Below, in pieces: positions 55,543 to 64,000 of a DNA stretch of 64,000 nucleotides; the stretch's first letter is position 1, and each line of letters begins with the position of its first letter. Source of the DNA: an uncultured Duncaniella sp. (GTDB lineage: Bacteria > Bacteroidota > Bacteroidia > Bacteroidales > Muribaculaceae). Below the pieces are notes generated by a model. The model was not told the origin of the DNA. It saw nothing but the letters and a program-made list of their open reading frames with translations, and ran no database searches. Made by a program: the position numbers and the translations under genes. The stretch spans positions 124,001 through 188,000 of the forward strand of contig CATWQI010000004.1 of assembly GCA_958352885.1 (NCBI GenBank), given 5' to 3'.

Positions 55543-57005
55543 TCAGACAGCCCGACGAAATATGATACAAGCGGGAGAGTCACGAGGCTAAGCAGGGAGG
55601 TGATGATTAGGGCGGATATGCCAGGGGTGATGAATAGGGATGCTGTGAACGGGGGGATGACCGATACGATTGAAGTCCGCATTAGCGGAAGTATAACTGA
55701 GTTTAGGTATTCCCCGAACGGCAGATGGCAGTAACGGTTTGCAAACCAAAGCCGGATAGAGAGGGTGATGACAGAGAAGATTATCTGTATCAACATTATG
55801 GATTGCGGTGGTGCACCGAGTCTGAGCGAAAGATACATGACTGGGAGTGAGAGAATCCACACTATGCTCAGTGTTATCTGGTAGTTGCGTATATTGCCTG
55901 CGGCCTGCATTGCAATCCAAAGTGGACCTACGAGGTTGTCGAACAGGCAGAAGCATATCATCAGTTGCACAAATATCTCGGTGTATGGCGGTATTATTGT
56001 GAGCCAGGTTGACAGAATGGTATGTGTGTTAAGTAGTATCGGTATCCCGACCCAAAGTAAAAGCAGGTATGAAACCTTTGAGATTGAGTAGGTGATTCTG
56101 GCAAAATTCTGATAATCCATGCGTGCGAACTCTTTTACCATGCTGGGATTGGCTGCCGCCTGTATGTTGCGGGAAAATGTACCGACAGCATTTTTAACTT
56201 GATTGGTTACTCCCATGGCTGCGTTAAGGGTAACGCCAAAGAATGAGTTAAGGATTATGCCGGAGCCTTGCAGGTAACATAGGTCTGCGAAACTCGATAA
56301 TGTGTTCCATCCGGCAAATGAGAATATGGTGCGTAGTCGTTCTTTTGAGCCGCGCAATGTGATTTTGACTTCCGGGAAATTGCGGCGGCAGTAGATGATA
56401 TGACAAATCAATACTATAAGGCTTGATGCCGCCAGCAGCATTATGTAGACACGCAGTTTATCAAAAGCTATCAGTGGCAGAGATACTGCGATTACCAGTT
56501 TCATGACGGCTTCCGCTACGGCGAGCCAAGCGAAGAATGCCATTTTCTCATGAGCAAGAATCAAGCTTTCGAAACTGCTGCTCAACAGTCCGAGCACAAG
56601 TATCAGTAGCGAGAAGTGGAATACGAACAAGGCGTCGGCTTCTCTACCCGTTGGAATGTCGATGATATACCGCAATGCAAGTGTCCCCGTGGATTCACCC
56701 AAGGCTGACACAATCAGGCATATCAGGATTATGGCTGCGAGACCGGCAGAAAAATATTTCTGAAGTCCTTCCTGATTTTTAACCCCGATTTGGTAAGCCA
56801 GGAAGCGTTGGATTGCAGTGGAAAGCCCGTAGCGGAAGAAGAGGAAAAAGAGTGACAGAGCACCGACCACACTGTATATGCCAAAATCCTCCACTCCTAA
56901 CTGTTGCAGCACAATTCGGCTGACATAAAGGCTTATGCCCATTGTCAGAAACATGCGGACATAGAGGAACAATGTGTTTTTTACAATCAGGCGGTTTTCG
57001 CTCAT
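55464..57005 (-). CDS. Wzx-like polysaccharide flippase
   Basis: 513 aa, about twelve to fourteen hydrophobic helices, MATE/PST superfamily. The N-terminus (LYVRMFLTMGISLYVSRIVL, then LGVEDFGIYSVVGALS) is typical of Wzx proteins. It presumably flips the lipid-linked repeat unit across the inner membrane. It is transcribed toward the polysaccharide genes. Its 3' end overlaps the GT2 gene by 79 bp. Confidence 0.9.
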   Translation of the reverse strand: MSENRLIVKNTLFLYVRMFLTMGISLYVSRIVLQQLGVEDFGIYSVVGALSLFFLFFRYGLSTAIQRFLAYQIGVKNQEGLQKYFSAGLAAIILICLIVSALGESTGTLALRYIIDIPTGREADALFVFHFSLLILVLGLLSSSFESLILAHEKMAFFAWLAVAEAVMKLVIAVSLPLIAFDKLRVYIMLLAASSLIVLICHIIYCRRNFPEVKITLRGSKERLRTIFSFAGWNTLSSFADLCYLQGSGIILNSFFGVTLNAAMGVTNQVKNAVGTFSRNIQAAANPSMVKEFARMDYQNFARITYSISKVSYLLLLWVGIPILLNTHTILSTWLTIIPPYTEIFVQLMICFCLFDNLVGPLWIAMQAAGNIRNYQITLSIVWILSLPVMYLSLRLGAPPQSIMLIQIIFSVITLSIRLWFANRYCHLPFGEYLNSVILPLMRTSIVSVIPPFTASLFITPGISALIITSLLSLVTLPLVSYFVGLSDYERNSILDIIRNKFLSRIKNSVRQG

Positions 57006-57086
57006 TGTGAAACGAGTGTGAACAGGTAAGAATTATATGGAAATAAGGGGAAGAGCGATGCGGGATGTCGGAGTGAGACTTAATTG

Positions 57087-57704
57087 TCAGGGTTGGAATT
57101 TTTCCCTGAGACGGTCTACAAGTTCGTTATCAATCGATACTTCATACTTTGTGCGGAGCTCTTTGATCCAGTGGGATTCGAGTTCCTGCTGGTAATCCAG
57201 TATGATGCGGCTGCGCATGTATGTAGCATCAGCTGATGACTCAATAGCGTATTCACCTTTATGGGTGCGAAGAAATTCGCTTAATCCGTTCTTGTCAGTT
57301 GATGCCGGTTTCCATACTTTAATGTCACTTATCTCGAAGAGGAGCATTCCGTCACGATACTCGTTTACGAGATTAAGATATTCCGGATTAGATTTGGCGT
57401 CCTCGTAGGGGAGAGCAAGTTCGGCGCAGTATCCCTCAAACTCATTGCGGAATTTGGTGGTGGTGTGAATCCCGGCAGCCTCGGCGTCGGCTACCTTTAG
57501 TTTGAACACTATGAACAGATCCAGATACTCATCGAAGCACTGAGGTTCTATTTGCTGGAGCCGGTTTTTGCTGTATAGGTATTCAAACTCGCTCTGGTGT
57601 ATCTCTTTGCCGTTTACAGTCATCAGAACAGGGTCGTTATGACCGGCAGTAGCCGTAAGTATCACCGCAGTCAACAGTGCCGCGAGGATATGGAATCGTT
57701 TCAT
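57087..57704 (-). CDS. SurA-like periplasmic protein lacking parvulin domains
   Basis: 205 aa. A signal peptide (about 1-20) is followed by the N-terminal chaperone-type part of Bacteroidetes SurA-like isomerases (VLMTVNGKEIHQSEFEYLYS, LDLFIVFKLKVADAEAAGI, ALPYEDAKSNPEY up to about residue 108). It is directly followed by the C-terminal part that normally comes after the isomerase domains (LVNEYRDGMLLFEISDIKVW). The one or two parvulin domains that separate these in the ~450-540 aa homologs are absent, with the reading frame intact. It probably keeps chaperone function in outer-membrane protein biogenesis without prolyl isomerase activity. Confidence 0.75.
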   Translation of the reverse strand: MKRFHILAALLTAVILTATAGHNDPVLMTVNGKEIHQSEFEYLYSKNRLQQIEPQCFDEYLDLFIVFKLKVADAEAAGIHTTTKFRNEFEGYCAELALPYEDAKSNPEYLNLVNEYRDGMLLFEISDIKVWKPASTDKNGLSEFLRTHKGEYAIESSADATYMRSRIILDYQQELESHWIKELRTKYEVSIDNELVDRLREKFQP

Positions 57705-57789
57705 TAAAGTGACGGAAAAAGTTTATAAAAGTTCACTATATTCTAAACGAATCCGGTGTTGATTTATTGCATGTGGGCCCGTGAAACGA

Positions 57790-57824
57790 AGGACGGAGGT
57801 ACCGCTTCGGGGTATCTCCGTCCT
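57790..57824 (-). terminator. Hairpin after the small lipoprotein gene
   Basis: AGGACGGAGGTACC (57790-57803) pairs with GGTATCTCCGTCCT (57811-57824) with one G-T pair and a 7-nt loop. There is little U run after it on the minus strand, so the termination strength is uncertain. Confidence 0.55.
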
Positions 57825-57849
57825 GAATGTCTGTGTGTACTCGGTGAGC

Positions 57850-58284
57850 TTAAAGCTCTTCAGGTGTGATTTCAATCACGTCGGTCTTGTCTGTACCTTC
57901 TTCAATGTATATGTATTTAAGACCTATATTGATGTCCTTCAGACGTTTGGTCATGCGCTCGCCGGCTTCCTTTATAATGGAGGCTTTGCCTTCAGGGGAT
58001 TTGTCTATTACCATCTCGATATCCTGAGGGTAGGTGCCGGTGGTGACTACATAACCGTCCTTGAGCTCCATTTTCTGCATGGTAAGTCCGTTTGGCATCT
58101 CCATTGGGAGCTGTTTGTTCACCTTCTCGATTTCCATTTCCAAACTCTTGAGCTGGCGTTCCTGCATAGGAGTCAACTCCGTCTTTTCAGTAGAGCCGGA
58201 TTCGGCTGAGTCAGTCTTGCCGCCTCCACAGGCTGTGAGTGCTATAGAAACAATAACACCGAAAAAAAGATTAGAAAATTTCAT
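57850..58284 (-). CDS. Small lipoprotein of unknown function
   Basis: 144 aa. The signal peptide ends in the lipobox ALTAC (Cys19), followed by GGGKTDSAES, so it is a lipoprotein. A helical segment (PMQERQLKSLEMEIEKVNKQ) precedes a beta-rich half. No known domain is recognised. It lies 38 bp after guaB in the same direction and may share its transcript. Confidence 0.7.
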   Translation of the reverse strand: MKFSNLFFGVIVSIALTACGGGKTDSAESGSTEKTELTPMQERQLKSLEMEIEKVNKQLPMEMPNGLTMQKMELKDGYVVTTGTYPQDIEMVIDKSPEGKASIIKEAGERMTKRLKDINIGLKYIYIEEGTDKTDVIEITPEEL

Positions 58285-58322
58285 TGATGGAATCTATGAT
58301 TTTAAGATGAAATGACAACTGA

Positions 58323-59801
58323 TTAACGGCTTGAGGCGCTGTAGTTCGGAGCCTCGCTTGTGATGGCTACATCATGGGGATGGCTTTCAGCCACGCCTGC
58401 GTTGGTGATGCGGGTGAATTTGGCTTCATGGAGATGCTCGATGTCAGGAGCGCCACAGTAGCCCATGCCAGAACGGAGACCTCCGAGCATCTGGTAAACA
58501 ACTTCATATAGAAGACCTTTGTAAGGAACACGGGCTGCGATACCTTCCGGAACGAGTTTCTTCGCATCGGTCTCGTTTGCCTGGAAATAACGGTCCTTTG
58601 AGCCTTTCTCCATAGCTTCGAGTGAACCCATGCCACGGTATGCCTTGTACTTACGGCCATTGTAGATTATGGTGTCACCGGGCGATTCCTCTACACCTGC
58701 GAGCATACCGCCAAGCATTACACTGTAAGCACCGGCAGCGAGAGCCTTGACTATATCACCTGAATAACGGATACCACCATCGGCTATGAGAGGTACTCCT
58801 GTGCCTTTAAGTGCTTTTGCCACATCGTAGACAGCACTGAGCTGAGGTACACCTACGCCTGCAATGATACGGGTTGTGCAAATAGAGCCCGGACCTATGC
58901 CTACTTTGACTCCGTCAGCTCCATGTTCTACAAGGTACTTGGCAGCTTCGCCTGTGGCGATATTACCTACTACCACGTCAATGTGGGGATATTTTTCCTT
59001 AACAGCCTTAAGCACACCTACCACACCTTTGGAGTGGCCATGTGCTGTATCAATGACAATGGCGTCAACCCCGGCCTCGACCAGAGCGTCGACACGCTCC
59101 ATGGAGTCGGCGGTAACTCCCACGCCGGCTGCCACACGCAGGCGTCCAAGTTTATCCTTGCATGCAAAAGGCTTGTCCTTAGCCTTGGTTATATCTTTAT
59201 AGGTGACCAGACCGACGAGCCGGTTCTCATGATCAACCACGGGGAGTTTTTCAATTTTATGTTGCTGGAGAATCTGTGCCGCCTCCTCGAGGTCGGTTGA
59301 CTGAGTAGTGGTGACGAGATTGTCTTTGGTCATTACCTCGTCGATGAGACGGGTCAGGTCACGTTCAAAACGAAGGTCACGGTTAGTCACAATACCTACG
59401 AGTTTGCGATCCTCGTCCACAACGGGTATACCACCGATGTGATACTCTTTCATCATGTTGAGGGCATCAGCCACGGTGCTGCCACGCTTGATGGTGACAG
59501 GGTCGTAAATCATACCGTTTTCAGCACGTTTCACGGCATGAACCTGACGGGCCTGCTCGGCAATGGTCATGTTTTTGTGAATCACGCCGATGCCTCCCTC
59601 GCGAGCTATTGCAATTGCAAGGGCTGCTTCAGTGACCGTATCCATGGCGGCTGACACCAGGGGAACGTTCAGAGTGATGTTCCGTGAAAAACGAGTGGTA
59701 AGGTTAACTTCGCGCGGTAGCACTTCCGAATAAGCCGGAATAAGGAGGACATCATCAAATGTGAGTCCGTCCATTTTTACTCTATCAGCAATAAATGACA
59801 T
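58323..59801 (-). CDS. guaB: IMP dehydrogenase
   Basis: 492 aa from the ATG at 59801, with [20 protein letters not shown] as expected. A longer start at 59825 would lie inside the promoter box. It oxidises IMP to XMP, the committing step to GMP. Two CBS domains are inserted at about 95-215. The active-site loop [16 protein letters not shown] contains the catalytic Cys. The flap has [10 protein letters not shown] and the C-terminal ...[13 protein letters not shown] is standard. Confidence 0.97.
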   Translation of the reverse strand: MSFIADRVKMDGLTFDDVLLIPAYSEVLPREVNLTTRFSRNITLNVPLVSAAMDTVTEAALAIAIAREGGIGVIHKNMTIAEQARQVHAVKRAENGMIYDPVTIKRGSTVADALNMMKEYHIGGIPVVDEDRKLVGIVTNRDLRFERDLTRLIDEVMTKDNLVTTTQSTDLEEAAQILQQHKIEKLPVVDHENRLVGLVTYKDITKAKDKPFACKDKLGRLRVAAGVGVTADSMERVDALVEAGVDAIVIDTAHGHSKGVVGVLKAVKEKYPHIDVVVGNIATGEAAKYLVEHGADGVKVGIGPGSICTTRIIAGVGVPQLSAVYDVAKALKGTGVPLIADGGIRYSGDIVKALAAGAYSVMLGGMLAGVEESPGDTIIYNGRKYKAYRGMGSLEAMEKGSKDRYFQANETDAKKLVPEGIAARVPYKGLLYEVVYQMLGGLRSGMGYCGAPDIEHLHEAKFTRITNAGVAESHPHDVAITSEAPNYSASSR

Positions 59802-59822
59802 AAGGACTAAATTTATTGCGTG

Positions 59823-59830
59823 CAAAGGTA
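59823..59830 (-). promoter_or_regulatory. -7 box (TACCTTTG) for guaB
   Basis: TACCTTTG on the minus strand predicts a start near 59816, which leaves about 15 nt of leader before the guaB ATG. Confidence 0.6.
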
Positions 59831-59873
59831 ATTATTTTTTTTCAAATTTGTTCTATTCACACGGTAAAATTGT

Positions 59874-59881
59874 TAACTTTG
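59874..59881 (+). promoter_or_regulatory. -7 box (TAACTTTG) next to the L,D-transpeptidase start
   Basis: TAACTTTG ends only 4 bp before the GTG start codon at 59886. The -33 box is poor. If this box is used, the mRNA would be leaderless or the real start would be further in. Confidence 0.4.
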
Positions 59882-59885
59882 TAAT

Positions 59886-60497
59886 GTGAAAAGATTAATT
59901 CTGACATATCTGATGCTGGTTTCTGTGGCGGCATGGGGACAGGACGGGGAGTTTGAGTTCGCACCTCGGATTGTCGAAATGCTTCTGGGCTATGGCAAGA
60001 CTGCAGTGCCTGTTTTGCCGGAGCCGGAAGGCCTGGATGAAATCACGTCGGAATTTTCATCTGCACCCGGCAGGATGCGAGTCCCTAAAGGGCTCGTAGT
60101 TGACAAGCCACGCACAAGGTTGTATGTCATAAATGTGTTTGGAGACACATTGGGACGTTATCGTGTCTGTGCGTCACGGGAAAGAGGGCAGAAGACCGGA
60201 AAGGATGATTGGCGTACGCCTGAAGGGACCTTCAAGATATATGGCGTGTATAATTCCACCGACTGGACTTATCAGGATACTGATGACAAGTGTTACGGTC
60301 CGTTCTTCATAGCACTCCACACTCCGCCTTTCTGGGGGATAGGAATTCACGGTACGAATGCCCCTTATTCGGTGCCTGGTCGCCGGAGTCACGGATGCAT
60401 GCGTATGCGCAATGAGGATATTGTGCGGGTGAGGCGCATGGTGGACAAGGATTCGAGGGTTACTGTGTTGCCTGACCCGGTGGAGACCGGGAAATAA
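59886..60497 (+). CDS. L,D-transpeptidase (YkuD domain)
   Basis: 203 aa from a GTG. Residues 1-19 are a signal peptide (LTYLMLVSVAAWGQ), so it acts in the periplasm. The YkuD domain covers about residues 75-200. GIHGTNAPYSVPGRRSHGCMRM holds the catalytic His and Cys in the S-H-G-C-x-R motif. It likely crosslinks peptidoglycan or attaches proteins to it. It is divergent from guaB and ends at a strong hairpin terminator. Confidence 0.9.
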   Translation: MKRLILTYLMLVSVAAWGQDGEFEFAPRIVEMLLGYGKTAVPVLPEPEGLDEITSEFSSAPGRMRVPKGLVVDKPRTRLYVINVFGDTLGRYRVCASRERGQKTGKDDWRTPEGTFKIYGVYNSTDWTYQDTDDKCYGPFFIALHTPPFWGIGIHGTNAPYSVPGRRSHGCMRMRNEDIVRVRRMVDKDSRVTVLPDPVETGK

Positions 60498-60546
60498 TCA
60501 TGTATGATGTAGGACACAGTGTCAGTCGGATGGCTAACGAATAGAG

Positions 60547-60586
60547 AAGCTGCAATATGGTCACATTCCATATTGCAGCTTTGTTT
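60547..60586. terminator. Terminator after the L,D-transpeptidase gene
   Basis: AAGCTGCAATATGG (60547-60560) pairs perfectly with CCATATTGCAGCTT (60568-60581), loop of 7 nt, then a short T-rich tract. It lies between convergent genes. Confidence 0.8.
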
Positions 60587-60629
60587 ATTGAATGTCAGAG
60601 CGTGCTGACAGATATTCGGAAATAAGCTT

Positions 60630-62015
60630 TTAAATCATCGAGGCGATTATATCCTTGATTTTTTGTGCAAGTTCATCTGCTTTGCGCATTGTGGATGCTT
60701 CGCTGTAAATGCGGATGATGGGCTCGGTGTTGGACTTGCGGAGATGTACCCAAGAATTTTCGAAATCAATCTTCACGCCGTCGATGTCAGTGATTTGTTC
60801 ACCGGCGAATTTTTCCTTCATTGCCACAAGGATTGCGTCGACATCTATTTCAGGTGTGAGCTCAATCTTGTTCTTGGCTATTTCGTATGCCGGGTATGTT
60901 TTTTTAAGCTCGCTGACCTTTTTGCCGCTTTTGGCAAGTAATGTAAGGAAGAGAGCCACGCCTACGAGAGCGTCTCTTCCATAGTGTGCTGCGGGATAGA
61001 TGACACCACCGTTGCCTTCACCTCCTATTACCGCTCCGGTTTCCTTCATCTTGGTGGTGACATTTACTTCACCCACAGCGGCTGCGTTGTATTCGCATCC
61101 ATGCTTGCGTGTCACATCGCGGAGTGCTCTGGAAGAGCTGAGATTCGACACTGTCGAGCCGGGGGTATGGCTGAGTATGTAGTCGGCGATGGAAACGAGG
61201 GTGTACTCCTCAACGAACATTTCTCCGTTCTCCATAACTATGGCAAGTCGGTCAACGTCCGGGTCAACGACAAAGCCGACATCAGCTTTGCCGTCCGACA
61301 TCAGCGACGATATCTGAGTGAGGTTCTGTGGTATGGGCTCGGGTGTGTGTGCGAACTTTCCGGTAGCCTCGCAGTTAAGCTCGATGATGTTATTGACACC
61401 AAGGGCTTTGAGAAGCTGAGGGATAACTATGCCTCCAACTGAATTTACGGCGTCGACTGCCACGGTGAAGTCGGCTTTGCGTATTGCATCAACGTCAACG
61501 AGGTCGAGAGCGAGCACCTGTTCGATATGACGGCGATTGTAAGTATCATTGGTGTATTCGTGCCCTATGGCATCAACATCAGCAAATGTGTACTCTTCAG
61601 CTTCAGCTATGCGTAGCACTTCCTTCCCCTGCGCATCGTTAAGGAACTCACCATTCTCGTTGAGGAGCTTAAGTGCATTCCATTGCTTGGGATTATGGCT
61701 TGCTGTAAGAATGATACCTCCACATGCTTTCTCCGCCACGACTGCGATTTCGGTGGTGGGGGTGGAGGCGAGACCGATGTTCACCACGTCGAAGCCCATT
61801 GCGGTCAGGGTGCCTACCACAATGTCGTTTACCATTTTTCCGCTGATGCGCGCATCCCTGCCCACAACGATTGTTTTGGAATCACGTGTGGTGTTCTCTG
61901 ATATGAAAGTTGCATAGGCAGCTGTGAATTTTACTATATCAAGTGGAGAGAGACCGTCGCCCGGTGCGCCACCGATTGTGCCGCGGATGCCGGAAATAGA
62001 TTTTATGAGTGACAT
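60630..62015 (-). CDS. glmM: Phosphoglucosamine mutase-type phosphohexomutase
   Basis: 461 aa. The family N-terminus SLIKSISGIRGTIGGAPGDG, active-site serine loop ILTASHNPKQWNALK, metal loop DPDVDRLAI, sugar loop GGEGNGGVIYP and C-terminal phosphate loop VHLRKSNTEPIIRIYSEA are all present. It converts glucosamine 6-phosphate to the 1-phosphate for peptidoglycan and LPS. Phosphomannomutase-type activity cannot be excluded by sequence alone. It lies 20 bp after the DUF4827 gene. Confidence 0.9.
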   Translation of the reverse strand: MSLIKSISGIRGTIGGAPGDGLSPLDIVKFTAAYATFISENTTRDSKTIVVGRDARISGKMVNDIVVGTLTAMGFDVVNIGLASTPTTEIAVVAEKACGGIILTASHNPKQWNALKLLNENGEFLNDAQGKEVLRIAEAEEYTFADVDAIGHEYTNDTYNRRHIEQVLALDLVDVDAIRKADFTVAVDAVNSVGGIVIPQLLKALGVNNIIELNCEATGKFAHTPEPIPQNLTQISSLMSDGKADVGFVVDPDVDRLAIVMENGEMFVEEYTLVSIADYILSHTPGSTVSNLSSSRALRDVTRKHGCEYNAAAVGEVNVTTKMKETGAVIGGEGNGGVIYPAAHYGRDALVGVALFLTLLAKSGKKVSELKKTYPAYEIAKNKIELTPEIDVDAILVAMKEKFAGEQITDIDGVKIDFENSWVHLRKSNTEPIIRIYSEASTMRKADELAQKIKDIIASMI

Positions 62016-62035
62016 ATCGGTCAGTTCGTTTAGGA

Positions 62036-62605
62036 TTAAATCATTGGTTTATAGTAGGAGATTGTGTACAGATACGGTATCACATAAGTGAGGTCGGCTG
62101 TAGGTCCTGCCTGCGATTTGATGACAATGTTGACTCGGCTGTTATAGCCAAGGTAATCAAGGGGGAGCTGTATGCCGGTTCCGTACTGGGTCGATTCGCT
62201 TATGGTTTCGTTGCCATATATAAAGTATAGAGCTGCCGAGCTCATGTCATCGGCATTGCCGGCTCCAATCAGAGTGTTATCGGCACCTACCACATAGTAG
62301 AAAAGGTTGTAGCGGGTGTAACGGAAGTATACTTTTGAGTCCTTTTCCACTTTTTCCTGGTCGCCGAGTGCGAGCACCTGCATGTATACATTGCTCTCGG
62401 GGTCAAGTCGGTAGTAAGGTGCGTCTTCGCCAACTTCAAACACAGTGTTTTCTGTCGGAATCTCGTCTATGACACGGTGCTGAGACAGGAATACATTGAC
62501 AGCTTGGTTTTCATCAGTGAGCATTTCTGCATAACTCTTGGAATCGCTGCATGATGACAGAGCGAATGTGATGACTGAAAGTATAGGGATAATAAAACGT
62601 TTCAT
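62036..62605 (-). CDS. DUF4827 lipoprotein
   Basis: 189 aa from the ATG at 62605 (MKRFIIPILSVITFALSSC). The lipobox Cys is residue 19, followed by SDSKSYAEMLTDENQAVN. The C-terminal domain has YFRYTRYNLFYYVVG and TQYGTGIQLPLDYLGYNSRV, and resembles the FKBP-like fold of DUF4827. I see no proof of isomerase activity. It sits between the DHH phosphoesterase and glmM genes in one probable operon. Confidence 0.75.
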   Translation of the reverse strand: MKRFIIPILSVITFALSSCSDSKSYAEMLTDENQAVNVFLSQHRVIDEIPTENTVFEVGEDAPYYRLDPESNVYMQVLALGDQEKVEKDSKVYFRYTRYNLFYYVVGADNTLIGAGNADDMSSAALYFIYGNETISESTQYGTGIQLPLDYLGYNSRVNIVIKSQAGPTADLTYVIPYLYTISYYKPMI

Positions 62606-62650
62606 ATAAAAATTTAAAGATGTCAATATGAGGTGTGGATATGTTGATTA

Positions 62651-63697
62651 TTAAAGATATTTGTCGTAGTTTGGCATGATTTCGAGCAACAGTTGCAATG
62701 CATCCGATAATGTTCCGTGAAATTCACCTCCGGCAGCATTGGTGTGTCCGCCTCCATTGAAATGTTCTTCACAGATTTTATTGACTGGGAAGGATTCTTT
62801 GCTTCGCATTGAAACCTTGATGCAATCGTCGGAATCCTGGCGCATGAACACCGAATATGTTATCTCCGGTATAGAGAGAGGGGTGTTGACGAGTCCTTCC
62901 GTGTCACCTTTGGAGTAGTCGAAGGCTCTCAGTTCATCATCGCTCAGCAGGATTACGGCAGCCTTGTGTTCCGGCAGACGGTGCATTCGGTATTGTCCAT
63001 ATCCCATAATGCGCAACCTGGATTCGCTGGAGGTGTTCATGACAAGTTTGTAAAGATTGTCCTTGTCGATACCCTTGCGCAAAAGGTCGTGGATTATGAG
63101 GTACAAGTCCGGGTCATTGGAGTTATAGGAGAAGTTGCCAGTATCGGTCATCATTCCGGTGTAGATACATGCGGCAGCGCTGCGGTTTACGTAGCGAATC
63201 CATCCTGCTTGCCAGAGGAATATGTACAGAAGGGCGGAAGTGGATGATATTTCCGGATAGGAGATGACAACATCGGCTGGCAGGCACGGGTCAAGATGGT
63301 GGTCAATCATCACACGTTTTGCCTTGGCTCGTGTAAGTGCTTCGCTTAGACGGTCCACTCGCTTCGGGTCGTTGAAGTCAAGGCAGAAAATTAAATCGGC
63401 AGCTCCAAAAAGTTCATAAGCCCGGTCGGTCTGACGGGTTGCCGCAATGATGTCGCGGACTCCGGGAAGAAACATCAGGGACTTCGGCGGACAGTCGGCT
63501 GTGACGACATGAGCCTTTTTCCCCAGGTTTTTTAGCACTGTGCAAAGGGCGAGAGACGACCCGAGGGCATCGCCGTCGGGGCTGACATGGCATGTGATGA
63601 CAATCTCATTCGCTGCAAGCACCAATTGCTTGACCCTGTCCACGCAGACAGTGTCGATAGTGGTCAAGAACCTGTTATGTTTCTTTTGTTCAGCCAT
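62651..63697 (-). CDS. DHH family phosphoesterase, NrnA-like
   Basis: 348 aa. The DHH domain has VSPDGDALGSSLALC, CLDFNDPKRVDRL and MIDHHLDP (metal ligands), and the DHHA1 domain has FNGGGHTNAAGGEF. NrnA-type enzymes degrade oligoribonucleotides and also dephosphorylate pAp. Its promoter gives an almost leaderless mRNA. It is the first gene of a three-gene minus-strand operon with the DUF4827 gene and glmM. Confidence 0.93.
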   Translation of the reverse strand: MAEQKKHNRFLTTIDTVCVDRVKQLVLAANEIVITCHVSPDGDALGSSLALCTVLKNLGKKAHVVTADCPPKSLMFLPGVRDIIAATRQTDRAYELFGAADLIFCLDFNDPKRVDRLSEALTRAKAKRVMIDHHLDPCLPADVVISYPEISSTSALLYIFLWQAGWIRYVNRSAAACIYTGMMTDTGNFSYNSNDPDLYLIIHDLLRKGIDKDNLYKLVMNTSSESRLRIMGYGQYRMHRLPEHKAAVILLSDDELRAFDYSKGDTEGLVNTPLSIPEITYSVFMRQDSDDCIKVSMRSKESFPVNKICEEHFNGGGHTNAAGGEFHGTLSDALQLLLEIMPNYDKYL

Positions 63698-63705
63698 AGT
63701 GACGA

Positions 63706-63735
63706 CAAAATTACAAAAAAATACTCAAATGGCAA
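63706..63735 (-). promoter_or_regulatory. Promoter of the nrnA-like operon
   Basis: On the minus strand TTG (complement of 63733-63735) and TAATTTTG (complement of 63706-63713) are 19 bp apart. The predicted start is near 63699-63700, just before the ATG at 63697. Confidence 0.6.
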
Positions 63736-63748
63736 TCCTTATGGAGCT

Positions 63749-64000
63749 CTATTTCTTGGGAAGTGTCAACTTGAAGCGGGCACCGTTGGTATAAGTGGTG
63801 TCGAGTGTCACTTCTCCACCGAGCATACGTGCGATAAGCCGTGAGATTGTGAGTCCCAGCCCGGCACCCTGTGTCTCTTCATCAAGTTTGACGAAACGTT
63901 CAAATATTTTATCCTTGTTCTCTGGCTTGATTCCGATTCCTGTGTCGGTTACAGTGAACACGATGTCGGATGTCGCCTCGTCAAGGCTGTAAGTAAGGGT
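63749..64000 (-). CDS. Sensor histidine kinase, C-terminal fragment
   Basis: Partial: the gene enters from the right edge of the window and ends at 63749. The visible ~83 residues are the HATPase_c domain, with G1 box DTGIGI, F box KIFERFVKLDE and G2 box GAGLGLTISR. The part before the window (sensor, DHp) is missing, so the type of kinase cannot be named. It ends about 15 bp upstream of the DHH-gene promoter. Confidence 0.92.
   Translation of the reverse strand, partial: TLTYSLDEATSDIVFTVTDTGIGIKPENKDKIFERFVKLDEETQGAGLGLTISRLIARMLGGEVTLDTTYTNGARFKLTLPKK

Noticed and set aside
57781..58209. 142-residue plus-strand frame opposite the small lipoprotein gene
   Set aside because: It begins inside the hairpin and is Phe/Leu-rich shadow sequence. 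The minus-strand frame has a proper lipoprotein signal.
59802..59825. Longer start of guaB
   Set aside because: The extra codons overlap the -7 box, and MSFIADRV is the usual family start.
60984..61442. 152-residue plus-strand frame opposite glmM
   Set aside because: Shadow of the conserved phosphohexomutase gene, with no domain and no promoter.

Overview
The window looks like a chromosomal segment of a Bacteroidales bacterium, most likely Muribaculaceae (S24-7) or a close relative. Evidence: start codons lack Shine-Dalgarno sites, many genes are preceded by the Bacteroidota -7 box TAnnTTTG (often TACCTTTG or TAACTTTG), and gene content is typical of the phylum. That content includes type III glutamine synthetase, LL-diaminopimelate aminotransferase, PCMD and DUF4925-like surface lipoproteins, PorD/DUF4835, a Rho with a very long disordered insert, an enlarged NusB, and the nusB-yajC-ybbR-coaE and coaBC-porD-recN gene orders. 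Family placement is inference from overall similarity. I see no tRNA, rRNA, CRISPR array, insertion sequence or prophage.

Layout. 1-10.3 kb is envelope-related: a beta-barrel protein, a small phage-type domain protein, an ECF sigma factor with a membrane partner, a Spy-like chaperone, a giant alpha-2-macroglobulin-like protein that has lost its thioester, and a DUF6377 membrane-bound regulator. 10.3-11.2 kb has no gene but holds two promoter/terminator pairs that look like small RNA genes. 11.2-15.2 kb holds surface lipoproteins and a second barrel. 15.3-18.3 kb encodes an unusual fusion of receiver domains with a PEP-synthase-type ATP-grasp domain. 18.6-25.1 kb is central metabolism (dapF, dapL, glnN, a long PurF-like protein).

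25.1-46.8 kb is mostly housekeeping: DNA replication and repair (dnaN, a DEDDh exonuclease, recN), coenzyme A (coaBC, coaE), RNA modification (rlmB, tsaB), nucleotide and NAD metabolism (gmk, nadD), rpiB, transcription termination (rho, nusB) and secretion (yajC, porD).

46.8-57.0 kb is an exopolysaccharide or capsule locus of visibly more AT-rich sequence: two GT4 and one GT2 glycosyltransferase, a TupA-like ATP-grasp protein, a Wza-type export lipoprotein, a Wzc-type co-polymerase/kinase, a Wzy-like polymerase and a Wzx flippase. No initiating sugar-phosphate transferase and no UpxY/NusG-like regulator is visible inside it. 57.1-64 kb, mostly on the minus strand, carries a SurA-like protein without its isomerase domains, guaB, an L,D-transpeptidase, glmM, a DHH phosphoesterase and the 3' end of a histidine kinase gene.

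The least ordinary items are the thioester-less macroglobulin in a sigma-factor gene set, the receiver/ATP-grasp fusion, the parvulin-less SurA-like protein, the roughly 385-nt untranslated leader of rho, the two candidate small RNAs, and a 79-bp convergent gene overlap at the end of the polysaccharide locus.
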